A DNA stretch of 64,000 nucleotides from Bradyrhizobium canariense (lineage in GTDB: Bacteria > Pseudomonadota > Alphaproteobacteria > Rhizobiales > Xanthobacteraceae): contig NZ_LT629750.1 of NCBI RefSeq assembly GCF_900105125.1, forward strand, positions 1,612,001 to 1,676,000. The letters are read 5' to 3'. A model generated the notes under the pieces. The model did no database searches and was not told the DNA's origin. It was given only the letters and a program-made list of their open reading frames with translations. Position numbers and translations under genes: made by a program. How positions within the stretch are numbered: the first letter of the stretch is position 1; each line of letters begins with the position of its first letter. Shown here piece by piece: positions 27,775 through 36,439 of the stretch.

Positions 27775-28302
27775 ATGCCTGTTCACGAACCGGAGTGGAA
27801 AGAAGCGTGTGCGTTGATCGGAGAGGTGGCGCTGCTCTATTCCGCGCTAGACCACCAATTGTACCTCATCGTCATTGAAGTCACGCAGCTCGAATACGCG
27901 CCGATGTTGGAATCCATTGTAGCAACCCTCGACCCGCGGCAAAAAATTGAAATTCTGAAAAGCCGAGCGAGCCATGTCCGACAGAAGGATTGGCAGAAGC
28001 CGCTCAAGACACACGCGGACCGACTTGAACGCGTCGCGCGCATTAGGAATGTCGTCTGCCACACTCCGCTGATACGAAACAAAAAGACTGGCAAGTTGGA
28101 ATTTGCTCCAGTAGCTACGAGCAAAATCTTGAAGAGCCTCAGGATAAGCGATGACCGGACATTTACGTATGATCGTCTGAGTTTGGATCAGGTGAAGGAT
28201 ATTATTCCGGTCGCGGAAAGAGCCCTCGGTGGCGGCGAAGATATCCTAAGCCACTTCAAAAAGGTTCGCGCTGCCCTCGCGACCAAAAAACAAGAAGATT
28301 AG
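27775..28302 (+). CDS. Hypothetical protein with a HEPN-like RNxxxH motif
   Basis: A 175-residue, mainly helical cytosolic protein. Residues 91-96 are R-N-V-V-C-H, matching the Rx4-6H (often RNxxxH) active-site motif of HEPN ribonucleases, placed after a helix RLERVARI as in that fold. The first half (VALLYSALDHQLYLIVIEV) looks like the long helical hairpin of HEPN domains. The ATG 27775 is the first clear start; upstream codons are poor. No nucleotidyltransferase partner is adjacent. It lies between two 439-bp direct repeats. The HEPN assignment is an inference from motif and predicted helices. Confidence 0.6.
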   Translation: MPVHEPEWKEACALIGEVALLYSALDHQLYLIVIEVTQLEYAPMLESIVATLDPRQKIEILKSRASHVRQKDWQKPLKTHADRLERVARIRNVVCHTPLIRNKKTGKLEFAPVATSKILKSLRISDDRTFTYDRLSLDQVKDIIPVAERALGGGEDILSHFKKVRAALATKKQED

Positions 28303-29058
28303 CAAGCGTAGTCCGGATGAGCGAAGCGATATCCTGGGCTACTTCTGAACCTGTAACCTCCGCATGTCGCTGCGCTCATGCGGGCTACGTTGCGATAGAT
28401 AGCTGCCGACGCTCTCTCACCGCGTCGCCGGTCGTACAGCACCCGCACGCGAATGGTGCCGTCTACGGCCCTGAGATCGCGAGCAGGTCTTCGCCCTCCC
28501 CGCCGACGGTGTCGGTCTTGAGCACGACATAGCCGACCTCCTGCCGGCAATATCGGGTTCAGCCCGTACGATGGGTATCGCAAAGGGCTCAACCCATCCT
28601 ACGGGCTCCAAGTTCGATTTCGCGACGCAGATTGTAAAGCCTGAACGGTCAAAATTGGATTTCTCCAGATTCGAGCCGCTCTTAAGGACCATGCTAAACG
28701 TACAAAATGACCACGCGAAGCGTCGCATCGCTTTACTGGGCGCAGCTCAATTTCCGCCGCTGCGGCGATCAGCTCGCAGGCTGGGCGGAACGTAGCCCAT
28801 CTGAAGGTCGAGTTTCCCGCGTGTCGCTCTACCCGCGCTGACCCGCAGCAGGTCGGCGGGTTACGCTAACCTGCCCTACGCACTTGACTTCGATTGCATC
28901 ACGCCGCCCTTTTGCGGTCCATGAACTCGGTGGAAGCGGCCCGCCGATACCACCATGAATTTTCTCTCACGACCGCGTCGTCTTGATCAAAGCGGCGATG
29001 GGAACTATCCTCTCAACGATCTCGGACTGCCGCACTCATTCCGTTGGCGTAAGACTGA
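28303..29058. other. Repeat-filled intergenic region
   Basis: It holds a full REP-like compound palindrome (28307-28392), a displaced copy of the serA 3' end (28417-28535), another REP half (28560-28610), and about 450 bases in which I see no gene. Confidence 0.6.
28417..28535 (-). pseudogene. Displaced copy of the serA 3' end
   Basis: The stretch matches 48108-48228, the last about 40 codons of serA, with scattered substitutions and a short deletion. The neighbouring REP sequence (CATGTCGCTGCGCTCATGCG) was copied with it. It has no start codon and cannot be functional. Confidence 0.8.
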
Positions 29059-29982
29059 ATGGAGGGCGCATCGGTGCCTCAGACGGACGACCCGAAGCCA
29101 GACGAACCGCAAGGCGTGAAGCGCGCCGATGCCGAGCTGGCCCATGCCTATGAACGGATCAAGAGCGCCGAAGAAGAACTTGCGCGGTTAGACCGATTGG
29201 TCTCCGGAATGGAGCGCGGCGGCGACGGCCCACCGATCCGGCAGGGGGGAACCGGCGCGGAGCCAAGCGGCGCTACTGTGAACGAGGCACCAGCGTCGGA
29301 GAAGACATCGGAGAACAAGGCTCCCCATCCAGGCGTGTGGCGGGGCCGGCCCATGCTGCTAGCCTTCGTCGGCTTTTTGTTGGCGATATGCATCTTTGGT
29401 GCTGCGTTCGCTTCGCGATATGGCAATGAGGCCAAGGCGATCATGGCTCGATGGGCCCCGCCGGCCCCGATAGCACACCCGGAGGCGTCCGAGCCTCGCG
29501 GTCCGACGAAATCGCTGATTGCCCAAGCAGCAGATGCGGGTGAGCAGCCTTCCCCGCCGGCAGCTCCGAGCCAGAAAGAAATGAAAGACGTTCCGTCAAC
29601 CGGCGCCGCCACATCCGCCGATCTGGCGCAATCGCTCACGACCATCACGCACGACCTTGCGAGTATCAACGAAAAGCTCGATCAACTGAAAAGCAGTTAC
29701 GACCAAACGCTTCGCGAGCATGCCGACGCCATTCAACAGCTCAAGACGACGCAGGAGCAAAGTGCCCGGGACAACGCGCGCCTCGCCGGGCAGGTACAGG
29801 CGCTGCAAGCGCAGCTTGCCGCCTTATCCGCGAAATCGTCGGCGCAGAGCCTGAAGAAAGAGAACGATGCGGCTGCGCGCCAGCGGCAGTCGGTAGCCGC
29901 ACCTCTGCGGCCCAGGCGGCCGCCAGCGCCCTGGAGGCCGCCTCCGTATATGGACGAACCTTGGGACGACCCGTATTACTGA
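29059..29982 (+). CDS. Membrane-anchored coiled-coil protein, hypothetical
   Basis: A 307-residue protein. An N-terminal helix (residues 18-50, AELAHAYERIKSAEEELARL) is followed by a linker, one membrane span at about 98-118 (LLAFVGFLLAICIFGAAFAS), a Pro/Ala linker, a coiled coil at about 190-260 (ITHDLASINEKLDQLKSSY, QVQALQAQLAALSAK), and a Pro/Arg-rich tail ending DEPWDDPYY. One span with the long coil outside suggests an envelope-spanning or scaffold role. Start is ATG 29059 or GTG 29074. No known family assigned. Confidence 0.75.
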   Translation: MEGASVPQTDDPKPDEPQGVKRADAELAHAYERIKSAEEELARLDRLVSGMERGGDGPPIRQGGTGAEPSGATVNEAPASEKTSENKAPHPGVWRGRPMLLAFVGFLLAICIFGAAFASRYGNEAKAIMARWAPPAPIAHPEASEPRGPTKSLIAQAADAGEQPSPPAAPSQKEMKDVPSTGAATSADLAQSLTTITHDLASINEKLDQLKSSYDQTLREHADAIQQLKTTQEQSARDNARLAGQVQALQAQLAALSAKSSAQSLKKENDAAARQRQSVAAPLRPRRPPAPWRPPPYMDEPWDDPYY

Positions 29983-30361
29983 GATGCACAATTTACTGAG
30001 ATGCACAATCGCTCCGAGACCCCGCAGGGCGGATTAGCGAAGCTAATCCGTCTACGCGCGGCCTACAGTGGCGCGCGCTTGCCACCTAGCTGGATAAAAC
30101 TGCGGGTTGTCGGGCCGGATAGTGTGGCAAGCGCCATCCGAAGGATTGCGAGACGGCGCGTAGCCAGGTGCGATCTGCGGCGGGCCATTCCAAACACCCA
30201 AGCGATATCTGTTTGCGCTATTACAAGGGCGGATTCGCGTAGCCTAATCCGTCATTCACTTGCAACAAATCGGCGGGCTAACCAGCCCCACTGGCTATCG
30301 GCTTGATCTACCTGAACATGAACCTACGGTCCGGCGCGCCCGGACGAATACGAGGTCGATA
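29983..30361. other. Intergenic with short inverted repeats
   Basis: GGCGGATTAGCGAAGCTAATCCG (a 30029-30051 hairpin) and a similar GGCGGATTCGCGTAGCCTAATCCG (30230-30253) are REP-type palindromes. No gene seen. Confidence 0.6.
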
Positions 30362-30715
30362 ATGGACGATGCAATGAACTGCCCGAAATGTAATTCCGAG
30401 CACACCTACCAGGATCGGGGCCTGTGGGTTTGCCCGGAATGCGCCCATGAATGGAGCGCCGAGGGCGGCGGAGCAGGCGCGGAAACCTCGCCTGAGGCGG
30501 GCGTGCACGATGCGCATGGCAATTTGCTTGCGGATGGGGACAGCGTCATCGTGATCAAGGACCTCAAGGTCAAAGGGTCGTCATCGGTCGTCAAGGGAGG
30601 CACCAAGGTCAGGAACATCCATCTGACGGGCGCGACCGACGGACACAACATCGCCTGCAAGATCGATGGCATCGGCGCCATGAATCTGAAATCGGAATTC
30701 GTCAAAAAGGCCTAG
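30362..30715 (+). CDS. yjdM: YjdM/PhnA-family zinc-ribbon protein
   Basis: A 117-residue cytosolic protein. The N-terminal zinc ribbon is [25 protein letters not shown]; the C-terminal SH3-like domain contains [17 protein letters not shown] and [11 protein letters not shown], both typical of the family once linked to alkylphosphonate use. No phn genes are nearby. The ATG 30362 is used; a second Met four codons later is possible. Molecular function is not established for the family. Confidence 0.93.
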   Translation: MDDAMNCPKCNSEHTYQDRGLWVCPECAHEWSAEGGGAGAETSPEAGVHDAHGNLLADGDSVIVIKDLKVKGSSSVVKGGTKVRNIHLTGATDGHNIACKIDGIGAMNLKSEFVKKA

Positions 30716-30887
30716 TTCGTGGGGCGCGGATTATCCGACCCGTGTCCGCCGGAGCGAAGACGGAAGGCATAATCCGCCGTTCATTTGCGATAGATTCGGC
30801 GGCTTACGCTTCCCGCCTCCGCTCTTGATGAGGTGCGACGGACGTGCTCGGTAAACCGCCTGCTCCGTACGTGTTCCCACAAGATAC

Positions 30888-31685
30888 ATGTCCAGAAAAA
30901 GCAACCGCTTCCTCCCTCGCCTCCGCCGCTGGCGGCAGAGCGCACGCCGGGCGCGACGGAAGCTCGCGAGAGCGCCGCGGGCGGCGCGGATCGCAGGCGC
31001 CGTGGCGATCCTGCTTGCGGTCTTCGCGCTGGCAAACCTCGTCTATCACGTGATCCGCAAGCCGACCGAACTGTTCTTCTTTGTCGGCCATCGGCTCGAC
31101 AAGGAGCCGGCCGAGACGTGGCGGCAATATGGTGCGCTGTTCCACACCTATTCGACCCATTCGATCACACCTGAGCTATTGGCCGCGCTGGCGCAGGTCG
31201 AGAGCTCGGGCAATCCGGTAGACCGCACCTATTGGCGCTGGCGATGGAGCCTCAATCCGTTCGCGATCTACCAGCCCGCCTCCAGCGCCGTCGGCCTCTT
31301 CCAGACGACCGATGGCGCCTACGCCGAGGCCGCGCGGTTCTGTATCCGGGACAATGCGGTCACGGATACCGGTTGCGGGTTCACCAGCCTTTATTTCCGC
31401 GCGTTCCCGAGCCATGCCATCGAACTGGCATCCGTGTATCTCGACCGCCATGTGGCCGATGTTCTCACCCTCGCGGGCGATGTGAAGCCAAACCCGCAGC
31501 AGAAGCAGGATCTTGCTGCCTTTATCCATCTCTGCGGCGCGGGTCCCGCCACAGCTTACGCACGCCGCCACTTTCAGATGATGGCCGACGAGCGGTGCGG
31601 CGATCACCTCGTTTCGACCTATATCTCCAAGGTCAACGCGATGAAGCGGCAGTTCCTGCGCCTCGCGGCCGATGGCAGCAATTAG
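30888..31685 (+). CDS. Transglycosylase SLT-domain protein
   Basis: A 265-residue membrane-anchored lytic transglycosylase-like protein that would cleave peptidoglycan. The N-terminus is Arg-rich (FLPRLRRWRQSARRARRK) followed by one span at residues 35-57. The catalytic Glu is in LLAALAQVESSGNP, with the SAVGLFQTTDGAYAEA motif and AAFIHLCGAGPATAYARR near the end. Both ends of this gene, but not its middle, are duplicated at 36174-36300. A REP-like palindrome overlaps its stop codon. Confidence 0.88.
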   Translation: MSRKSNRFLPRLRRWRQSARRARRKLARAPRAARIAGAVAILLAVFALANLVYHVIRKPTELFFFVGHRLDKEPAETWRQYGALFHTYSTHSITPELLAALAQVESSGNPVDRTYWRWRWSLNPFAIYQPASSAVGLFQTTDGAYAEAARFCIRDNAVTDTGCGFTSLYFRAFPSHAIELASVYLDRHVADVLTLAGDVKPNPQQKQDLAAFIHLCGAGPATAYARRHFQMMADERCGDHLVSTYISKVNAMKRQFLRLAADGSN

Positions 31686-31772
31686 CAAGCGTAGCCCGGA
31701 TGAGCGAAGCGATATCCGGGGCTGGCCTCTGAACGTGTAACCCCGATGTCGCTACGCTCATGCGGGCTACGT
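31684..31772. repeat. REP-like compound palindrome
   Basis: AGCCCGGATGAGCGAAGCG with the complementary ATATCCGGGGCT, then the second hairpin GATGTCGCTACGCTCATGCGGGCTACG. It starts at the stop codon of the transglycosylase gene and runs into repeat copy 2. Confidence 0.85.
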
Positions 31773-32195
31773 TATTGTTCCGGCTTGACAGTGCGGGGGC
31801 AAGCGGAGGAGCATCGCCTTTGTCGTGTCCAACGACACGCTGAGATTACAGAAAAGGAGGTTCGATGACGCCACCTCCGCAAAGACAGCCGCTCTGTACG
31901 ACGGTGTACGTTCGGACCGTCGCATAGCGGCAAAACGCACGAACGGAACGCCGGGAAAGGCTTAGCGAGCCGCATCAGTGAGGCATGGCCCCTTGCCGTC
32001 CCGGCGCTGATCTGGAGTTCGCATGGCGGATTAGCAGAGCGTAATCTGCCACTATGGCTCCGCATATCTGCTCAATATGGATCGCCATTGCGCTTTAGCC
32101 GAGGCGCCGACTATGGCGGCCTTCGCGGCGACCAATACGACAACCTTACGGTTGACGAGATCGGTGTTCGAGTCGCGGCCAAGGCTCTCCCTGCT
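31757..32195 (+). repeat. 439-bp direct repeat, copy 2
   Basis: Near-identical to 27245-27683. Together the copies enclose the HEPN-like, coiled-coil, YjdM and transglycosylase genes (a 4.5-kb period). Both copies begin in a REP half-element. Confidence 0.9.
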
Positions 32196-32221
32196 GGCTC
32201 AATAGTTGCCACGCGCCTGCT

Positions 32222-32518
32222 CTATTTGCCGACGTGCGGATTGGTGTTGCTCCAGGTGGGGACCGCATTTGTCACACCGACCGAAGGCCAATAATAGGAT
32301 CCCACCGACGGGGCGGTCACGGTTCCGACAGGATTTCCCGACGTCCCATACGTTCCGGATCGCCCTGTCGACACTCCCGACGTCCCATAAGCAACGGGTT
32401 GCATGATCGAGATATGATGCCTGCGATGATGCTCGTATTTCTTCGCCTCCACAGCAAAAGGCGCCCCAACCAGGCCCACAGCCACGAGAGCGGCAATCGC
32501 CAGTCTGATCGTCATCAT
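32222..32518 (-). CDS. Small secreted protein, hypothetical
   Basis: A 98-residue protein with a clear signal peptide (MMTIRLAIAALVAVGLVGAPFAVEA). The mature part starts with a basic His-rich patch (KKYEHHRRHH) and continues with Gly/Ser/Thr/Tyr-rich sequence (YGTSG repeated). AGGAG lies 6 bases before the ATG. It resembles the other short secreted protein at 36440-36703 in layout (YGTTG, TSGNPVG). The function is unknown. Confidence 0.75.
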   Translation of the reverse strand: MMTIRLAIAALVAVGLVGAPFAVEAKKYEHHRRHHISIMQPVAYGTSGVSTGRSGTYGTSGNPVGTVTAPSVGSYYWPSVGVTNAVPTWSNTNPHVGK

Positions 32519-32927
32519 GGTTGGCTCCTTTCCTATCCTTTAGATAGGTAGCAACTGGACGATTTGCTCGACCAGATCGCGCTCTTGTGTGAGCCCAGGC
32601 GCTCCGCAAGCGCTAACTCTCCGCGCACGAGCGGAACCAGCCTTCGCACGCAGGACGGATGAGCGGAGCGCAATCCGCCGTTACGTCACGATTCTGGATA
32701 TCTGCTCAATACGAATTGCAATCGAGCTTTCGTCACGGAGGCGCCGGAGCCTGTCATCGGGCCGCGCTTCGCGCGGACCCGTTGGGCCAATCCGCCCTGC
32801 GCACTCGGATTGTTGATCCCGAAACCGATCCAAATACGCTCAGGGTATATCGACACAGTCTTGGCACACTGTGCGTGGCATTGTACCCGGTGCGAAGGCA
32901 AGTACGAACCCAGCACGGGAATTTGCA
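32519..32927. other. Intergenic with dispersed repeats
   Basis: 32655-32680 is a REP-type hairpin (GAGCGGAGCGCAATCCGCC). 32749-32802 recurs at 34243-34296 (CCTGTCATCGGGCCGCGC and on). 32694-32735 resembles part of the 439-bp repeats. No gene seen. Confidence 0.6.
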
Positions 32928-33533
32928 ATGCCAGCATCGATCATCCGGCCGGTCGCCGCGAGCCATCGGCATCTCTTTCGGGGGCATCCCTTTCGGGTCC
33001 ATCTCTTTCGGATCCATCTCTTTCGGATCCATCTCTTTCGGATCCATCTCTTTCGGATTCATCTCTTTCGGATTCATGGCCTCAGGACCCTGCGGCTGTT
33101 CCCAGCCGCTGTGCTGTTGCTTTACGCCTCCGGTTTGGCCGCCGCGGAGGCGCCAGGCCGGCCATCGCTGGAAAAAAACAGCTTTTATCTGTCGTCTGCC
33201 GGTTTTCGTGTCCAGGTTGCCAACGATCCGGCGGGGCAAAAGGCGCTACGCGCGCTCCCGGCACACCGCTTCGTGATAAACGGGGCCGGTGAAGCCCTGC
33301 GTTATCTTTATGCCGAACCGGAGCATTGCGTCTGCATCTTCGTCGGCACCCAACAGGCCTATGACAGGTACCTTGAGATCGCCCGTCAGCCGCTAAAGCC
33401 GGCCGACGACGTGGCTCCTGATTACAAGACCCAGGCCGGCGTACTGTTGAGCGGCCAGCCGTTGCGACAGAGCACGCTCGGCGATCCGACCACGCTGTCG
33501 GACTATCTGAGCACGCTTTACCCTCATTATTGA
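32928..33533 (+). CDS. Secreted protein with repeat-expanded N-terminus, hypothetical
   Basis: From ATG 32928 the frame gives 201 residues. Residues 15-49 are the product of a 15-bp tandem repeat (HLFRI units). Then comes a signal-peptide-like segment (LRLFPAAVLLLYASGLAAAEA) and a mature domain of about 125 residues (NSFYLSSAGFRVQVANDP, HCVCIFVGTQQAYDRYLEIA). No ATG lies between the repeats and the signal segment, so the repeat may have displaced the original start. The function is unknown; the start is uncertain. Confidence 0.6.
   Translation: MPASIIRPVAASHRHLFRGHPFRVHLFRIHLFRIHLFRIHLFRIHLFRIHGLRTLRLFPAAVLLLYASGLAAAEAPGRPSLEKNSFYLSSAGFRVQVANDPAGQKALRALPAHRFVINGAGEALRYLYAEPEHCVCIFVGTQQAYDRYLEIARQPLKPADDVAPDYKTQAGVLLSGQPLRQSTLGDPTTLSDYLSTLYPHY
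32971..33075. repeat. 15-bp minisatellite, seven units
   Basis: The unit is ATCTCTTTCGGATCC. Three central units are identical, two on each side differ by one or a few bases. The unit length is a multiple of three and no frame on either strand contains a stop, so all six frames read five-residue repeats. Confidence 0.95.
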
Positions 33534-34310
33534 AGGGCCGTCGAGGCTCTCAGATGGCACACTCGCGCGGCATGAAACACCTCTCATCTGCCCGGCGGGC
33601 AAATCACGTGAAATCATGTCTAGCCCTGGTGCGAAAATCTTCGGCTTGCGCTCGCGGCCAAATCACCTTCACTGCTTCGCACATCCTGTCCCGCAAGAGG
33701 GGCGTACGCGCGATCGCCACGGACGTTGGGACGGGAATGCGATGGACGTTTTGATGTCGTGAGGCGAACGACGTCGGAGCGGACGGCGAAGTCGTGTGGT
33801 CCTGACGCCCCGACGCTGGCGTCAAGTTGGCGGAGCAATCTGCCGGCGACGGTGGCAACAAAGCCCGGTCACCGGGGAGAGCACGAAGGAAACCGTTAAA
33901 ACCATTGCGCAGGGAATGCCGGGTGTTCCGGTGAACCTGTGGTGACTTGCTCGTGTGCTTTTTTCATTTTGCACGCGAGGCTGCGGGTGCAGCGGGCACC
34001 CGGCTTTCCCTGCGCCCTCTCTTGAGGGGCGCCTGCGCCCTCTCTTCCGGGCAAAACTTCAAGCAGAACTCGGGCGCATCGCGCCGCGAGAATGCGGACG
34101 TCTGCCCCGCCTCGCTGTTCGAAATCTGAATCCGGTGCAGACCCGCATATATTCAAGCGCGCATTTACGGCTGCCGATCGTAAGACGGCTTCCACATATC
34201 TGATCAATATGAATTGCCAGGCGGCGGATTACGCCTGAGCCTGTCATCGGGCCGCGCTTCGCGCGGACCCGTTGGGCTAATCCGTCCTCCTGCGCTACGC
34301 TTGCCTTCGC
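33534..34310. other. Gene-poor region with dispersed repeats
   Basis: I see no convincing gene in 780 bases. 33870-34060 (CGGGTGCAGCGGGCACCCGG, CCTGCGCCCTCTCTTGAGGG) reads like a dispersed non-coding repeat I associate with Bradyrhizobium. 34243-34296 duplicates 32749-32802. A long C-rich palindrome, CTGCGGGTGC...GCACCC, lies at about 33979-34000. Confidence 0.45.
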
Positions 34311-35840
34311 CTAGTGGCATGAAAAACTTCGGGCCGACTTTGTATCGCCTTCACCATTGTAGTGGGCCGCCGTCGGATAAGGGCAGAGCGGTCGCGATAA
34401 ATCCGAATTTGCCTTGGTTGCGAGAACGCTGTCGGGGGCCTTGCCCTGATCGACCCATGTGTCTATCGCCGAGAGCATATCGAATTGATCCGGTCCGGGA
34501 CCGCCGCGGCAATGATATACGCCCGGCGCCAGGAACAATCGCATCTTGTCGCCAAGATCTGACTCGGAAATGTTGAGGGCTTGGGATGTAGCCTTTCTCG
34601 CGGCCTGAAAGTACTCGATCGTGCCGAGCGGACTCGGTCCCGGATCCTGAAGGCCATGCCACATGAGCCATTTGCCTCCTCGTTTTATAAAGCTTGAGAC
34701 ATCCGGATTGTTGGATTGAAACGCCTTTACGACCGGGCTTGCGTTCAGGTCGCTCATGATCTGATCCGCAGTAGCGGTCTTCCAAGGATGATCCGCGTCT
34801 CCATACAGGAAAGTCATCAAATACCGGATGCTCAGCGCGTAATTTTGGCCGAGAGGATTATCGGGTGTTCCACCGATCGAACGCGGCCCCCACGCAAGTT
34901 CGCTACCACGCATAAGCGGCCAAGCGGCTATCTTGCCAGCCGATGATTTGGTGCCGTCATAACTCTGCCGGACCGCGGCGACCTGCTTTGCAGTCAGACA
35001 GGTTGGTCCTTCTTCGCCCGGGCGACAGGCAAGTGCGGCAGGATCCCATTTGCAACTCAATGGGTCGGAAATGATCCCGTCGCGAACCCCATCTGCCGCG
35101 TCACAAGCCTCATTCACGGCGTTATGTATGAGATCCAACTGTTGGTAGGTGACGAGGCTATCAGTATCCTTGCGGAGTGCCTGCAATCGAAACAAGCCGC
35201 TGGTCTGAACTCTGAGATCGTAAACCGGCGCGCCGGATATCACGCCATCATAATCTTCGGGATAGCGCTGAACTTCACTAAAGCCCTGCCGTCCACCGGT
35301 CGAGCAACCTTCGAAATAGGCCCTTGCCTGTTGCCGTCCATAATATTTCGCGACCAGCGCCTTTCCCGTCGTCGTCATCAGATGGATCGAGCGATACCCG
35401 AAATCATCGAGTTGAATCGGATTTACATGCCCCGGTCTGTCGATCATGAACGCGCCATCGGTAATGCTACTGCTTGGATGACCGGTATCGGTACCAGCTA
35501 CGGCATAGCCCTTCGACAATCCGTGCGCCGCGCCAGAAAGGGTGACGTTCCCGGAGAATCCTCCTCCACCGATGCCGAGGAATTTCCCATTCCATTCTTC
35601 AGGCAATCTAAAAACGACACCGATGTTTGATCCGGCGGTGGGCTTGATTTCGGCGATGACTTCGCAGAACGGGGGAAGCTGCTGCTTCGGGTCCGCGGCA
35701 ACCATTTTGGCAGAAATGACGGTTAAATCCGGACCTGAATCCTGCTTTTTCAAAGCCACGCAGGCCGCTTCGTTGGCGATGGCATATCCCGAAGCCGATG
35801 TGAGGATGAGCGACACGAGAGTCAGTAAACGAATTCCCAT
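34311..35840 (-). CDS. Tannase/feruloyl esterase family hydrolase
   Basis: A 509-residue exported esterase that would release hydroxycinnamates or gallate from plant esters. The signal peptide is MGIRLLTLVSLILTSASG and cleavage falls near AIANE. The nucleophile is Ser180 in GCSTGGRQG; the acid Asp is in WHGLQDPGPSP and the catalytic His in GVYHCRGGPGPD, with paired Cys flanking the triad (C179 and the HC of YHC) as in tannases. The start at 35840 fits the signal peptide; earlier ATGs at 35849 and 35900 are in frame. It stands alone between repeat regions. Confidence 0.9.
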   Translation of the reverse strand: MGIRLLTLVSLILTSASGYAIANEAACVALKKQDSGPDLTVISAKMVAADPKQQLPPFCEVIAEIKPTAGSNIGVVFRLPEEWNGKFLGIGGGGFSGNVTLSGAAHGLSKGYAVAGTDTGHPSSSITDGAFMIDRPGHVNPIQLDDFGYRSIHLMTTTGKALVAKYYGRQQARAYFEGCSTGGRQGFSEVQRYPEDYDGVISGAPVYDLRVQTSGLFRLQALRKDTDSLVTYQQLDLIHNAVNEACDAADGVRDGIISDPLSCKWDPAALACRPGEEGPTCLTAKQVAAVRQSYDGTKSSAGKIAAWPLMRGSELAWGPRSIGGTPDNPLGQNYALSIRYLMTFLYGDADHPWKTATADQIMSDLNASPVVKAFQSNNPDVSSFIKRGGKWLMWHGLQDPGPSPLGTIEYFQAARKATSQALNISESDLGDKMRLFLAPGVYHCRGGPGPDQFDMLSAIDTWVDQGKAPDSVLATKANSDLSRPLCPYPTAAHYNGEGDTKSARSFSCH

Positions 35841-35989
35841 AATTTCCATTCCCAAAAATCGATCGATCTGCGCCGATCTGGAGTCTAAATAGAGTTTCAT
35901 CGCACCTAAAATACTTCAAGCGATAAACGCACCGCGACGCGGTGGATCAGATTCCTTTTTTCTGGTGCAATCGACAAATTGTACCAGCA

Positions 35990-36107
35990 AGCGTAGCCCG
36001 GATGAGCGCAGCTCGTAGGATGGGTGGAGCGAAGCGATACCCATCAATTCCGACTTCCGATGTGATGGGTATCGCGAAGGGCTCAACCCATCCTACGGGC
36101 TGCGTGA
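35990..36107. repeat. REP-like compound palindromes
   Basis: A truncated AGCCCGGATGAGCG unit is joined directly to a GTAGGATGGGTGGAGCGAAGC ... CAACCCATCCTACGGGCT hairpin like the one at 27126. The 100 bases before it hold no gene. Confidence 0.85.
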
Positions 36108-36173
36108 TCCGCCACCTGAGATCGCCCGCGCAATACGTTTCGTTATTGTGCGCTACCGGCCCCCACAGGACGC

Positions 36174-36341
36174 ATGTCAAGAAAAAGCAAGAGCTTCCTC
36201 CCTCGCCTTCGCCGCTGGCGGCAGAGCGCACGCTGGGCGGCCTATATCTCCAAGGTCAACGCGATGAAGCGGCAGTTCCGGCGCCTCGCGGCCGATGGCA
36301 GCAAGCGTAGCCCGGATGAGCGAAGCGACATCCGGGGCTAG
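36174..36341 (+). pseudogene. In-frame internally deleted copy of the transglycosylase gene
   Basis: The frame reads MSRKSKSFLPRLRRWRQSAR, the first 20 codons of the gene at 30888, then jumps in frame to AYISKVNAMKRQFRRLAADG, its C-terminus, and continues through a REP unit (KRSPDERSDIRG) to a stop, 55 residues in total. The whole central transglycosylase domain is missing. The REP at the 3' end is in the same position as in the parent. It may be translated but cannot have the parent activity. Confidence 0.75.
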
Positions 36342-36344
36342 CCG

Positions 36345-36414
36345 TGCAGCACCTGTACGCGAAAGTACCGTTCACGGCATTGAGATCGGCGCCGCGCTAA
36401 CTGCCGAACAGCCT
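36345..36414 (-). pseudogene. Chimeric scrap: serA 3' end joined to amidohydrolase 3' end
   Basis: 36345-36392 resembles the end of serA (near 48127-48175) with about 80 percent identity by eye; 36394-36414 (GCGCTAACTGCCGAACAGCCT) is identical to 39829-39849 at the end of the amidohydrolase gene. It follows a REP copy directly. Confidence 0.65.
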
Positions 36415-36439
36415 CGCTCGGCAGCGACGCCGGTTTCTG

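Noticed and set aside
32754..33239. Leftward 161-codon frame with NPKEM/DPKEM repeats
   Set aside because: It is the complement of the minisatellite; the rightward frame has the signal peptide and a domain-like mature part, while the leftward frame has no plausible ends.
33896..34207. Leftward 103-codon frame
   Set aside because: It covers a dispersed non-coding repeat with C-rich palindromes and no gene-like codon pattern.
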